Positions 25,366 to 34,087 of a stretch of DNA of 64,000 nt are shown in pieces. Numbering within the stretch: position 1 is the stretch's first letter; each line of letters starts with the position of its first letter. The stretch comes from Mesobacillus sp. S13 (lineage in GTDB: Bacteria; Bacillota; Bacilli; Bacillales; Cytobacillaceae), in the NCBI RefSeq assembly GCF_020422885.1, contig NZ_CP084622.1, forward strand, positions 4,545,001-4,609,000, read 5' to 3'. The notes under the pieces are model-generated. The model was not told where the DNA came from. It did no database searches and was given only the letters and a program-made list of their open reading frames with translations. The translations under genes and the position numbers were made by a program.

Positions 25366-26154
25366 TTGATTACCTACAGACAGACTAGAAAACAAAGAAT
25401 CAGAGAGCAAAAACGCAAAGTGACCTTGAAACGAAACAGAAAACTGATCGGTGCAGCTGTAGCCGGATCGGTGGCGGCAGGATTGCTGCTAGGCTTTGCA
25501 CAAAAGAAAACAGATGCCGTCGGATCCTTTTATACCGTCAAAAAAGGAGATACGCTTTACAGCCTTGCCAAGCAATATGATACATCGGTCGATATGTTGA
25601 AGGAAGTGAATTCACTAACTTCAGATATGATTAAGACTGGACAGCGAATTGAAGTTCCTATAGAGACAGAAGCAGGAATTTACGTTGTTAAAAAAGGAGA
25701 CACTTTGTTCTCCCTGGCTAAAAAATACGGAGTAACCGTTACAGATTTGAAGAAAGAAAACAAATTGGTTGCCGATTCCATTTATGTTGGACAAACCCTT
25801 ACAGTGCCGACTCATAGCTTTGTAACGAATGAAGCAATATACGCCGTGAACCCTGGCGACACACTGTTCAACATCTCGCAGCGATTTGGTGTCAGCTTGA
25901 AAGAATTAAAACAGGCTAACGGTTTAAAGCAGGACATGGTACTGATCGGCCAGCAGCTGATCATACCGGGCGATATCGAATTCATGGAAGCAACCATCAC
26001 CGGAGCAGCGGATAATTTCACCGTTGAATTTGAGACTGACGGTAAAGCCATTCCGTTGAAGGTTTCTTATAAGACCGCACGAAAGTATGAGGAACTGGCA
26101 GGACAACAAGTGCTTGCTGCTTATAAAAATGGCGCATTGATCAATATTCAATAA
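25366..26154 (+). CDS. Membrane-anchored protein with three LysM domains
   Basis: The 262-residue protein has a basic N-terminus, one TM helix or signal near residues 27-45, and then three LysM peptidoglycan-binding domains at about 53-100, 103-150 and 155-205. Each opens with a YxVxxGDTLxxxA type motif (YTVKKGDTLYSLAKQY, YVVKKGDTLFSLAKKY, YAVNPGDTLFNISQRF). A short C-terminal beta domain follows without a recognised catalytic fold, so it probably binds the wall or a spore layer. The start is a TTG with GGGGGAG upstream. It is divergent from spoIIID and followed by a strong terminator. Confidence 0.88.
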   Translation: MITYRQTRKQRIREQKRKVTLKRNRKLIGAAVAGSVAAGLLLGFAQKKTDAVGSFYTVKKGDTLYSLAKQYDTSVDMLKEVNSLTSDMIKTGQRIEVPIETEAGIYVVKKGDTLFSLAKKYGVTVTDLKKENKLVADSIYVGQTLTVPTHSFVTNEAIYAVNPGDTLFNISQRFGVSLKELKQANGLKQDMVLIGQQLIIPGDIEFMEATITGAADNFTVEFETDGKAIPLKVSYKTARKYEELAGQQVLAAYKNGALINIQ

Positions 26155-26157
26155 TAT

Positions 26158-26188
26158 AAAAATGCTTAGAGCTGCTCTAAGCATTTTT
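26158..26188. terminator. Bidirectional terminator
   Basis: AATGCTTAGAG / CTCTAAGCATT with T-runs in both directions, between the convergent LysM gene and the small membrane protein gene. Confidence 0.85.
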
Positions 26189-26189
26189 C

Positions 26190-26537
26190 TTATCTCCATA
26201 TGAGAAAATAAGCACCAGCAGCAATAAGTGATATTGACATGGCTGCGACACTTTGTTTAACACTTTTGTCCAGGAGGTCAAGACCACCATAAAACCAGCC
26301 AATAAATAAGATAGATACCCCGATATGTTGAATAACAGGAATGAGGGCTATCATCCCTGAAAACATCAATAAAAAACCTATATATCTAAATCCATCGTCC
26401 AGGTAATATAATGGGCTTTTTAAAGAGGCTTTAATTTCTGCTTTCTCCTCTTCATTCAATTTTCTGTATATCTGTATAAAACGAAAAATCGGTACACCCC
26501 ATAACAATACCAAAAACACTATTTGCACGGCATCCAT
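26190..26537 (-). CDS. Small integral membrane protein, unknown function
   Basis: The 115-residue protein has about four hydrophobic segments (near 5-20, 50-65, 70-88, 95-113) separated by a charged loop EEEKAEIKASL. No family was recognised. GGGGGAAATGC precedes the ATG, supporting it as a real gene. It is a single-gene unit ending in a shared terminator. Confidence 0.65.
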   Translation of the reverse strand: MDAVQIVFLVLLWGVPIFRFIQIYRKLNEEEKAEIKASLKSPLYYLDDGFRYIGFLLMFSGMIALIPVIQHIGVSILFIGWFYGGLDLLDKSVKQSVAAMSISLIAAGAYFLIWR

Positions 26538-26652
26538 GCATTTCCCCCATTTTCATAACAATAGAATGCAACCAAACTCTTCAAAGAGTAAAATACATAT
26601 TTTTACACTATAATCATTATATGAAATTATCGAGAATGAATCTATCGCGAAT

Positions 26653-26708
26653 CGCCGAGCGATATGAGTTATTTCTATTCAAATTTCAATCAATCTCGTA
26701 TCGCTGGC
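26653..26708. repeat. Inverted repeat downstream of the exonuclease gene
   Basis: AGCGATATGAG / CTCGTATCGCT (10 of 11 pairs) with a loop of about 30 bp. T-run is lacking; it may be a weak terminator or a binding site. Confidence 0.4.
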
Positions 26709-26725
26709 CGATACACTGCTTCCAC

Positions 26726-27391
26726 TTAAAACTGCATCGACCTCATCTGACTTTCGGTGGCCTTTATCAGCTCACCCCAGGTAGAATGCCCACGATCTTT
26801 AAACTGTTGCAGCAGCTCAGTGAACAGATACGCAGTGGTCAATGCATCACCCACAGCACTGTGGCGATCATAAATTCTAGTTCCGAATGCCATTGCATAT
26901 CGCTCTAAATCACGCATATCATAGGACGGGGCAATAAAGCCAATCAGGTCGAGCGTATCGATGGTAAACAGCTTTTTCAGCGCAAGTTTTTCACGCTTCA
27001 GCTCGCTTTTCAGCACAAGATGATCAAACCCGACATAGTGGCCGACAAGGCATACCGCTTCGTGGGATCCCACATAGTCAAAGAAGTCCTGTATCGCCTC
27101 AGTTGCCAGCGGTGCGCCGGCAACTTTTTCATCCGTAATTGATGTCAGCTCGATTATTTCCCGAGAAATTTGTCGCTCCGGGTTAACATATGTCTGAAAA
27201 CGATCATTTTCCATCACCTTAATCCCATTTACCGGAACACCGCCAATTTCAATCAGCCGATCCGTGCTCGCCACCTGAAATCCCGTCGTCTCCGTGTCGA
27301 AAACAACAAAAGTTAAGTCATCGATTTTAGTCGATAAAGGAATCTTCTCATACATAAGCGGGCAGGAAATACTCTTCCGTTGAAAAAACAT
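26726..27391 (-). CDS. DEDDh 3'-5' exonuclease (DnaQ/PolC epsilon-like)
   Basis: The 221-residue protein shows Exo I VVFDTETTGFQ, Exo II around GHYVGFDHLVL and Exo III H-x4-D in DRHSAVGDALTTAYLF, so it is a DEDDh-type exonuclease resembling the proofreading subunit. It is a stand-alone enzyme here, probably acting in DNA repair or RNA trimming. AAAGGAGG precedes the ATG. It lies downstream of the DUF294 regulator and symporter genes, a linkage also seen for DUF294-exonuclease pairs, and is separated from them by dispersed repeats. Confidence 0.9.
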   Translation of the reverse strand: MFFQRKSISCPLMYEKIPLSTKIDDLTFVVFDTETTGFQVASTDRLIEIGGVPVNGIKVMENDRFQTYVNPERQISREIIELTSITDEKVAGAPLATEAIQDFFDYVGSHEAVCLVGHYVGFDHLVLKSELKREKLALKKLFTIDTLDLIGFIAPSYDMRDLERYAMAFGTRIYDRHSAVGDALTTAYLFTELLQQFKDRGHSTWGELIKATESQMRSMQF

Positions 27392-27432
27392 GCCAGCCTC
27401 CTTTCAAAGTGCCTTCTTTTTCAAGGTGCCTC

Positions 27433-27537
27433 AAGGTGCCTGTCACCACCCGAAATTTGTCGAATCCATTATTGGCATGGATTTTTACCATTCCTATAAC
27501 TTCGGGAGGTGCCTGTCACCACCCGCTTTTTGTCGAA
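27433..27537. repeat. Pair of GGTGCCTGTCACC dispersed repeats
   Basis: Two copies (27433-27464 and 27507-27537) of GGTGCCTGTCACCACCCG followed by TTTGTCGAA, in the same direction. The GGTG ... CACC core is palindromic. A worn relative lies at 32251-32280. Confidence 0.75.
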
Positions 27538-27542
27538 CGGTA

Positions 27543-29435
27543 TTATACGGAGAATCTGGCAAATACCATTCCCTGTAGTTCGCGGAGTGTTCTCAGGCTC
27601 AGGATGAGTTCGTCTTTTTGTCTGGTGGACATGGTGGCGAAGGATAGGACGGAGCTTCCGCCTTTATTTGCCCATCTTTGCCTGATATAAAGGTCCAGGA
27701 TATGGTTGAAGGCCTCTTGTACATCTTCCGCAAACCCTTCAGTAAAAATGCCCTTCTCTCTTAAGCTAGCGATTTTATCTAGTGGTGTCCCCGGGATTTC
27801 ACCGTAATAGAGCGATAGGATTTGCAGGCTGTGATGGAAGGGAAACAAGATTTCTTTTTTCATATCGATGCTTTTCCTGCCGAGTTTGAACAGTGCGCGA
27901 ATCGGTTCATCCAGCGTCGGGATTTCCTGCTCTCGTTCTGCCTGGACCATACGATAGAGGAAGATTTTCGAACGGTCGAGCAGCTCGGCGATTTTTGCTT
28001 CGAACTCTTTGTTTACTTCTTCACTTCCTGCCACGAAACGATAGGAAAAGAAGTTATGTGCCAATAGAAGGTTTTCATTCGTCGATTGCAGCATCCATTT
28101 ACGGACGCGATCCTGCCACTGCAATACGTTTCCCCTCCACTGCTCCTCACTGGACATCATCAAGCCCTTGCAGCGGGCGTATCCTGCAGTTTCGAGCCTT
28201 GAAGTGATTTCTTTCCCCAGTTTTTCGAAGTAGCTGTGATCATTCGTATCCCCATACACAAGGAAATGGTCCTGGTCCGTCAGCATGAACTGCTCCCCGC
28301 GCCCGGCAGAACCCATTAAATAGAACGCAAAAGGAGCAGGTGGCTCAAGTCCTTGCTTGCGGAGTGCCGAAATAGACAGCTCGACTGCCCTGTCTATTAA
28401 TCGGTCGTAAAGCTTTGTAATGATGTCCAACAATGCGATTGCTGGAACGCGATCTCTTAGCAACGTTTCGGTCATTTCATAGATTGCTGCCTTAACCTCA
28501 GGCAAACTCGTTTCCTCAGCCTCATCTATCTTCTTTATTGTCCTCATCACACTGTCGTTCTTTTTCCTGAGTAAATCGGTCAGTGTGATGACCCCCGAAA
28601 TTCCCCCATCATCGACCACGGGTAAATGCTTGATCCCGTTCAGCAACATTTTAGATAAAGCATCATAATAGTAGGCGAACCTTGATATCGTCACAGGATT
28701 TTCCGTCATCACCTGCCTGGATGGCCCGTCAAAAGATATCCCTTTTGAAACGACCCGCCCGACGATATCTCGTTCTGTTATGATTCCCTTCAGCTCAGCA
28801 CCCTCGACCACCAGCACAGAACTGGTTTTCCTTTTAACCATTATCTGGGCAGCTTCCTGAATGCTCGTATCAGGAGTAACAGACGCGACTTTATCACTCA
28901 TCAAATCCTGGACTCTTGCTAAAATCGTCTCACCCTCACCTATTCCTTTTGCCATTTTCACCTGCTCGGCAAGCGATCCGTACACATCTTTCAACCTAAT
29001 CGATACCTGGGACAGCAGGTAATCATGGACATCCTGGTCATCCCATCTCTTTGCAAGTACAGAAAAAGGAATAAGCAGTGCCTGGACTTCGTCAACAGCC
29101 CTTACCTCGACATTGGCCTGCGTTTTCTCGGCACTACTAAATCCAAGGAATTCGGCCAGACTTGAAAACCCTACAATTTCACCTTTTTTGATGACTTCAA
29201 GCACTTCTTCCTGTCCGGCTGCATTTTCCACGAATACCTCGGCATTTCCTTGTAAAATCAACAAAAGCCCCTGACGAGGAGTATTCGCCTTGAGCATCAT
29301 TTCGCTTTTTCCATAGGTAAGAGCTTCACATTCCTCGACAAGGGAAAGGGCCGTGCGTTCGTCCACCCCCTGGAATAGGGGGTGGAACTGCACAGCCTTC
29401 CAGATTTCCTTATACTGATTTTGTTGCATCGTCAT
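27543..29435 (-). CDS. CNMP-binding, CBS and DUF294 nucleotidyltransferase-like regulator
   Basis: The 630-residue cytoplasmic protein contains in order a cyclic-nucleotide-binding-type beta domain (about 15-130), two CBS repeats (about 170-295, with ITERDIVGRVVSKG), a DUF294 nucleotidyltransferase-like domain with GSAGRGEQFMLTDQDH, and a helical DUF294 C-terminal region. Such proteins resemble GlnD uridylyltransferase at the catalytic motif and sense adenine nucleotides through CBS. The start overlaps the end of the symporter gene by 26 bp, so they are cotranscribed. It probably regulates or modifies the transport process or acetate use, but the target is unknown. Confidence 0.9.
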   Translation of the reverse strand: MTMQQNQYKEIWKAVQFHPLFQGVDERTALSLVEECEALTYGKSEMMLKANTPRQGLLLILQGNAEVFVENAAGQEEVLEVIKKGEIVGFSSLAEFLGFSSAEKTQANVEVRAVDEVQALLIPFSVLAKRWDDQDVHDYLLSQVSIRLKDVYGSLAEQVKMAKGIGEGETILARVQDLMSDKVASVTPDTSIQEAAQIMVKRKTSSVLVVEGAELKGIITERDIVGRVVSKGISFDGPSRQVMTENPVTISRFAYYYDALSKMLLNGIKHLPVVDDGGISGVITLTDLLRKKNDSVMRTIKKIDEAEETSLPEVKAAIYEMTETLLRDRVPAIALLDIITKLYDRLIDRAVELSISALRKQGLEPPAPFAFYLMGSAGRGEQFMLTDQDHFLVYGDTNDHSYFEKLGKEITSRLETAGYARCKGLMMSSEEQWRGNVLQWQDRVRKWMLQSTNENLLLAHNFFSYRFVAGSEEVNKEFEAKIAELLDRSKIFLYRMVQAEREQEIPTLDEPIRALFKLGRKSIDMKKEILFPFHHSLQILSLYYGEIPGTPLDKIASLREKGIFTEGFAEDVQEAFNHILDLYIRQRWANKGGSSVLSFATMSTRQKDELILSLRTLRELQGMVFARFSV

Positions 29436-31080
29436 TCATCCACACTTCGCCGTTCTTGTAGCTCATCTGTTCAGGATAGCGAAGGTCGAGTACTTCCTCC
29501 TGAATTTTTTGCGAAGGTGCTGGTGTCGCAAGCGATACAATCACATTCGCAAGGATTGCAGCCGCAGCGCCGAATACGCCAGCTCCAGTGTCGATAATGC
29601 CAAGGATCGTGAAGCCGCCATACTTCGCAGCAAAAATATAACTCAATGTCACGGCAAGACCGACGAGCATACCTGCAATAACACCCTGGGAATTTGAACG
29701 CTTCCACCATACACCAAGAATCAATGCAGGGAAGAACGTTCCACTTGCCAGCGCAAATGCCCAGGCAACGATTTGCGTGATTGCACCTGGAGGATCAAGG
29801 GCGATCAGGCCCGCAAACAAGGTAGCAATAACGATTGACATACGCGCTACATTCAGGCGTGTTTTTTCCGTAGCGTTTGGCTTCATGACACGGTAGTATA
29901 TATCGTGTGCAAAAGCCGACGAAATAGCGATCATCAAGCCGCCGGCAGTTGAAAGCGCCGCGGCCATAGCGCCTGCCGCTACAAGCCCGATAACGAATAC
30001 GCCAAGGTTAGCGATTTCCGGTGTCGCCATAACGACGATATCGTTTGAGATGATCAATTCACTCCACTGTAGGACACCGTCGCCATTACCATCGGCAACC
30101 TGCAGCTTTCCTGTATCGACCCATGTTTTCGTCCAGGCAGGAAGCTCACTTATTTTGCTGCCGGCAACCTTTGTCATCAGGATAAAGCGTGAGAATGCCG
30201 CGTAAGCAGGTGCTGAAAGGTAAAGCAAGCCAATGAACAGCAATGCCCATGCGCCTGACCAGCGTGCAGCCTTCATCGTTGATACCGTATAGAAACGGAC
30301 GATAACGTGCGGAAGTCCCGCAGTACCGGCCATCAGTGTAAACATAAGGGCAAGGAACTGCCATTTCGTACCGTTCGTGAATGGCGCGAAGTATTCCGAG
30401 ATCCCAAGCTCACGGTCGAGCTCGCCCATTTTTCCTACTAGCTCACCATAAGAAAGCCATGGTAGTGCGCTGCTTGTCACCTGGAGAGACATAAAAATGA
30501 CCGGAATCAAGTAGGCAATAATCAAAATTATATACTGCGCAACCTGTGTCCATGTAATCCCCTTCATACCACCGAATGCAGCGTAAGTCGCAATCAGCAC
30601 CACACCGATCATCGTGCCGAGCTTCGCATCGATTTCGAACAGTCGCCCGATAACCACACCGGAACCGGAAAGCTGACCGATCGAATAGGTGAAGCTGATG
30701 ATGATCGTTGAAATGGCCGCAATGACGCGAGCCGTATGGCTATTGTATCGGTCACCAATAAATTCAGGAACCGTGTATCGCCCGTACTTCCTGAGCTGTG
30801 GCGCCAGCAGGAAGGTCAGCAGCAAATATCCGCCTGTCCAGCCCATGATATACGCAAGGCCGTCATAGCCGAGCAGCATGATCGTACCGGCCATTCCGAT
30901 GAAGGAAGCGGCACTCATCCAGTCAGCGCCGATCGCCATCCCGTTAAAAATTGGAGGTACGCCGCGGCTGGCAACATAGAAGTCAGACGTTTGCTTAGCT
31001 GTATTGTAAACCGCAATCCCGATATACAAACCGAATGTAGCTAAAATAATAGATAATGAGACCAAGAATTGTGTATCCAA
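29410..31080 (-). CDS. Sodium:solute symporter (acetate symporter-like)
   Basis: The 556-residue SSS-family transporter has about 13 TM helices, including the N-terminal DFYVASRGVPPIFNGMAIGADWMSAASFIG signature region typical of ActP and the VC_2705 subgroup. It probably takes up acetate or another monocarboxylate with Na+. The start is TTG with GGGGGAG upstream. The small DUF4212 gene just upstream and the DUF294 regulator downstream form the standard three-gene set for this subgroup. Confidence 0.93.
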   Translation of the reverse strand: MDTQFLVSLSIILATFGLYIGIAVYNTAKQTSDFYVASRGVPPIFNGMAIGADWMSAASFIGMAGTIMLLGYDGLAYIMGWTGGYLLLTFLLAPQLRKYGRYTVPEFIGDRYNSHTARVIAAISTIIISFTYSIGQLSGSGVVIGRLFEIDAKLGTMIGVVLIATYAAFGGMKGITWTQVAQYIILIIAYLIPVIFMSLQVTSSALPWLSYGELVGKMGELDRELGISEYFAPFTNGTKWQFLALMFTLMAGTAGLPHVIVRFYTVSTMKAARWSGAWALLFIGLLYLSAPAYAAFSRFILMTKVAGSKISELPAWTKTWVDTGKLQVADGNGDGVLQWSELIISNDIVVMATPEIANLGVFVIGLVAAGAMAAALSTAGGLMIAISSAFAHDIYYRVMKPNATEKTRLNVARMSIVIATLFAGLIALDPPGAITQIVAWAFALASGTFFPALILGVWWKRSNSQGVIAGMLVGLAVTLSYIFAAKYGGFTILGIIDTGAGVFGAAAAILANVIVSLATPAPSQKIQEEVLDLRYPEQMSYKNGEVWMNDDATKSV

Positions 31081-31125
31081 AGTTCTCCCCCTTATTCAAA
31101 CGCTCTTTTTTTCTTTCTCCGTGAT

Positions 31126-31428
31126 CTAGTGGTCCAGGCTCTTTCCTTCGCTCAGCTTGACGTTCTTCTCCTCATCGATTCCATACTTCTTATCGATGCC
31201 ATCGCTAAGCTTGGCATTGACAAACAGCAGCACGATAAATGTGACCACTGCCCCCTGCGCTCCCATGAAATAATGGAACGGGAAGCCGCCGATCGAAATC
31301 TCACTCAGCGGTTCGGCGATCATGACCGCACCGAACGAAACGAGGAACCAGATGATGAAATAAATGACCATATTACGGGTTTTTTCACGGAAATACGCGT
31401 CAGCAACTGACTTATCAATTTTCTTCAC
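31126..31428 (-). CDS. DUF4212 small subunit of the symporter
   Basis: The 100-residue protein has two TM helices (near 21-42 and 54-75) and a charged C-terminus. It matches the DUF4212 family, found next to VC_2705-type symporters and thought to be their small subunit. The start is a GTG with AAGGGGTG upstream. First gene of the symporter operon, 45 bp before the transporter. Confidence 0.9.
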   Translation of the reverse strand: MKKIDKSVADAYFREKTRNMVIYFIIWFLVSFGAVMIAEPLSEISIGGFPFHYFMGAQGAVVTFIVLLFVNAKLSDGIDKKYGIDEEKNVKLSEGKSLDH

Positions 31429-31871
31429 ATTTACACCCCTTTGGTTTTGCTAATCCCCTTTGTATAATCCTTCATGAATGACAGACACAGCATTGAATCA
31501 GAAAGCTTGCCCCACTCCTTTTTTATGGATTTGTTTTATATGAACCTTGCGCCAGGCAAGATCGATACCTACTAGAAAAGCGGAAGCGCCTTGGTCAGCC
31601 CCGACAAGCGCTGGAGGGCCTGACAGTGAAGTCGTTTTTTGACTTCATTGGCAGGATCGAAATCGAAAAGTATAGCCGACTGCCCAGAAACGCAGAAACT
31701 GGAGACTCCGACAAAGAAGCGCTTTTTGCTTCTGCGGGCGGAGTTGAAGTTTCGGAGTTTCTAGGAGGCGAAACTAGACAAGCGTCTCGAGGGGGTAGGC
31801 GCTGTAGCTAGACACTAAAATAAGTTAAAAATTTATATATTCTAATAATACGAAATCGGAACCTGGGTGGA
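31429..31871. other. Intergenic region with long dispersed repeat
   Basis: Includes the upstream region of the DUF4212-symporter operon and the 243-bp element at 31572-31814. No gene; the plus-strand frame at 31626-31811 is inside the element. Confidence 0.7.
31572..31814 (+). repeat. Long dispersed element, copy 1 (CTAGAAAAGCGGAAGCGCC end)
   Basis: It starts CTAGAAAAGCGGAAGCGCCT and ends AGGCGCTGTAGCTAGACA, an imperfect inverted pair. Internally it has a GAAGTC / GACTTC hairpin. A shorter copy lies inverted at 58712-58834. Copy 1 has about 120 bp more in the middle. I know this as a sequence type common between Bacillaceae genes; its function is unknown. Confidence 0.85.
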
Positions 31872-32054
31872 TTAACTTAAGCTGAAGATGAACTTCACTG
31901 TTTCGAAAAACGGAGCCGGGACCATGATGATCTGGATGAGGAAGTAGAGAAATATGCTCAGGAACGGAACTGCCAGGTAAATTAATTTGTTTTTTCTTAA
32001 GCCCATGAAAAGGCTAATGCCGGTAATCACCAGCAGGCCGATTAGAATGATCAA
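31872..32054 (-). CDS. Small two-TM membrane protein, unknown
   Basis: The 60-residue product has two hydrophobic helices (near 1-18 and 24-45). The start is chosen as the TTG at 32054, because ATAGGAGG lies seven bases upstream; an ATG further upstream (32087) has no site and would encode the ribosome-binding sequence as IGG. No family recognised. Single-gene unit. Confidence 0.6.
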   Translation of the reverse strand: MIILIGLLVITGISLFMGLRKNKLIYLAVPFLSIFLYFLIQIIMVPAPFFETVKFIFSLS

Positions 32055-32182
32055 GTTGATTCCTCCTATGTAAAAGTTATCTTGCATATAAATGAATAAT
32101 TATTTATTTAACTAAATCTTTAGAAAATTTAATTTAATTATCCATATAATGTCCAGGCAGGTCAATACGTTATTTCTAAAAA

Positions 32183-32198
32183 ATGTAATCGCTTTCTA
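32183..32198. promoter_or_regulatory. Possible cre (CcpA) site
   Basis: ATGTAATCGCTTTCTA fits WTGNAANCGNWWNCAW with one mismatch, upstream of the small membrane protein gene. One site alone is weak evidence. Confidence 0.3.
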
Positions 32199-32336
32199 TG
32201 TCGATTTTTTTCAGACCGTGGTAAATCCGTTAGTCGCAGTAAGGGTTAGGGGGTGTCAGAGGTAATGAAGTTTGTCGAAAAAAATTTTTCAGCTTGTTTC
32301 CATAGAATTGCACTGTTTGTAATGATTTTACAGAAT

Positions 32337-32367
32337 AGTAAAAGGAACACTCTCCATCGAGTGTTCC
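32337..32367 (-). terminator. Terminator of the gamma-glutamyltransferase gene
   Basis: GGAACACTC / GAGTGTTCC followed by TTTTA on the minus strand. Confidence 0.85.
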
Positions 32368-32383
32368 TTCATTAAAATATACT

Positions 32384-33988
32384 TTACCAGCAGGCAATTG
32401 CGCCATCGGTTCTCATTTCCGTCCCGCCTGTCAGGACACCGGTTTCCGGATTGCGGACGATGACCTGCCCGCGGCCAAAACCTCCACCATCGTATGCTAC
32501 CTTCATCTGATGCCCTCGTGCAGCAAGCTCTTTGACGATATAATTCGGGAAGTTGTGCTCAACTTCGATCTGCTTGCCTTCGATCCACTGCCAGCGAGGC
32601 GCATCAAGTGCAGCCTGCGGGTTCATCCCGTAATCAATCATATTCATCGCCACCTGGACATGCCCCTGTGGCTGCATATAGCCACCCATCACGCCGAATG
32701 GGCCGACTGCCTGGCCATCCTTCGTGATGAATCCAGGAATGATCGTATGGTATGTCTTCTTGCCCGGAGCCAGCGCATTCGCATGATTCGGGTCTAGCGA
32801 AAAGTCATGCCCGCGGTTTTGCAGTCCGATTCCTGTTCCCGGAACGACTACTCCTGAACCGAAGCCCATATAGTTGCTCTGGATAAACGAAACCATATTT
32901 CCTTCTCCATCCGCAGTCGACAAGTAGACTGTTCCCCCTTTAGGCAGCTGGCCAGGTTCCGGCATTCTCGCTTCATCAGAGATTTTCGCTCGTGCATCCT
33001 CTCCATACTTCTCGGAAAGCAGATCTTCTACCATCGCCTGCATCGTCTTAGGGTCGGTGACATACTCCTTGCCATCGGTGAACGCCTGCTTCATCGCTTC
33101 CAGCTGAAGATGCACACCCTGGACGTCATCACGATGGGTAAACTCGTAGCCTTTTAAAATATTCAATGCCATCAAGGCAACGATTCCCTGTCCATTCGGC
33201 GGAATTTCCCACACCTCGTGCCCGTGGTATGATACAGAAATTGGCTCCACCCATTCAGGATGATAGTTTTCGAGATCGGACTTACTCAGGAATGCACCTG
33301 CTTTTTCAGAAGCCTCTGCGATTCTATCAGCAAGCGGCCCCCTGTAAAAGCTCTCTCCATTCGTTTCAGCAATTTCCTGAAGCGTATTCGCATGATCCTC
33401 CGATTTCCACATCTCGCCGGCCTCAGGTACCTTTCCATCTGGAGCGAAGACGGAGAACCACTCCTTGTATTCCTCGCCCTGGAAGCGGCTCTTGTAAGCA
33501 TTGTAAGCACCCTTCCAGTATTTTGCGAGAATAGGAGTCAGCGGATATCCATTGCGCGCATAGTCAATCGCCGGCTGCAGCACCTCAGTAAGCGGCAGGC
33601 GGCCGAATTTTTTCGACAGCTCCGCCCATGCTGATGGAGCCCCCGGAACCGTGACCGGAATCCAGCCATGCGAAGGCATTTTTTCATGGCCAAGCTCCTT
33701 CACTTTTTCAATGGAAATCGATTGTGGCGCGGGGCCGCTCGCATTCAATCCGTACAGCTTGTCTTTTACCCAGACAAGCGCGAACGCGTCGCCGCCAATT
33801 CCATTGGAAGTCGGCTCGACAACTGTCAGGCATGCCGCTGTCGCGATGGCCGCATCGATTGCGTTGCCTCCCTTTTTTAAAATATCAAGGCCCGCCTGCG
33901 CCGCAAGCGGCTGCGACGTAGCAACCATCCCATTGCGAGCGACCGAAGCCATCCGCTGGGAAGGATAAGGATATGTATGTAAAGACAT
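32384..33988 (-). CDS. Gamma-glutamyltransferase family protein (YwrD-like)
   Basis: This 534-residue Ntn hydrolase precursor is of the Ggt family. The expected self-cleavage Thr is in KGGTVYLSTADGEGN (about residue 355), where the family usually has a T-T-H/Y segment; conserved elements such as GGNAIDAAIA, PTSNGIGGDAF and GPFGVMGGYMQPQGH are present. Length and pattern fit B. subtilis YwrD, a putative gamma-glutamyltransferase, rather than secreted Ggt; there is no Sec signal, so it should be cytoplasmic. Substrate could be glutathione-like or gamma-glutamyl peptides. AGGGGG precedes the ATG. Confidence 0.9.
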   Translation of the reverse strand: MSLHTYPYPSQRMASVARNGMVATSQPLAAQAGLDILKKGGNAIDAAIATAACLTVVEPTSNGIGGDAFALVWVKDKLYGLNASGPAPQSISIEKVKELGHEKMPSHGWIPVTVPGAPSAWAELSKKFGRLPLTEVLQPAIDYARNGYPLTPILAKYWKGAYNAYKSRFQGEEYKEWFSVFAPDGKVPEAGEMWKSEDHANTLQEIAETNGESFYRGPLADRIAEASEKAGAFLSKSDLENYHPEWVEPISVSYHGHEVWEIPPNGQGIVALMALNILKGYEFTHRDDVQGVHLQLEAMKQAFTDGKEYVTDPKTMQAMVEDLLSEKYGEDARAKISDEARMPEPGQLPKGGTVYLSTADGEGNMVSFIQSNYMGFGSGVVVPGTGIGLQNRGHDFSLDPNHANALAPGKKTYHTIIPGFITKDGQAVGPFGVMGGYMQPQGHVQVAMNMIDYGMNPQAALDAPRWQWIEGKQIEVEHNFPNYIVKELAARGHQMKVAYDGGGFGRGQVIVRNPETGVLTGGTEMRTDGAIACW

Positions 33989-34052
33989 TTAGATTCCCCC
34001 TATTAATTTTCGTCTTACGAAATATTATATCAAAATAGCTGAAAATTCGAAA

Positions 34053-34087
34053 TAAAAAAATCCCTTTCTGTTACGATAGGGATTTTT
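34053..34087. terminator. Bidirectional terminator
   Basis: AAAAATCCCT / AGGGATTTTT with T-runs on both strands, abutting the stop codon at 34087-34089. Confidence 0.85.

Larger units (their letters stand above)
32055..32383. other. Intergenic region
   Basis: This AT-rich stretch contains a candidate cre site (32183-32198), a worn GGTGTCAGA...TTTGTCGAA repeat (32251-32280) and the terminator of the gamma-glutamyltransferase gene (32337-32367). No gene seen. Confidence 0.6.

Noticed and set aside
31626..31811. Plus-strand open frame of 61 residues
   Set aside because: It lies fully inside the dispersed element at 31572-31814 and has no ribosome site.
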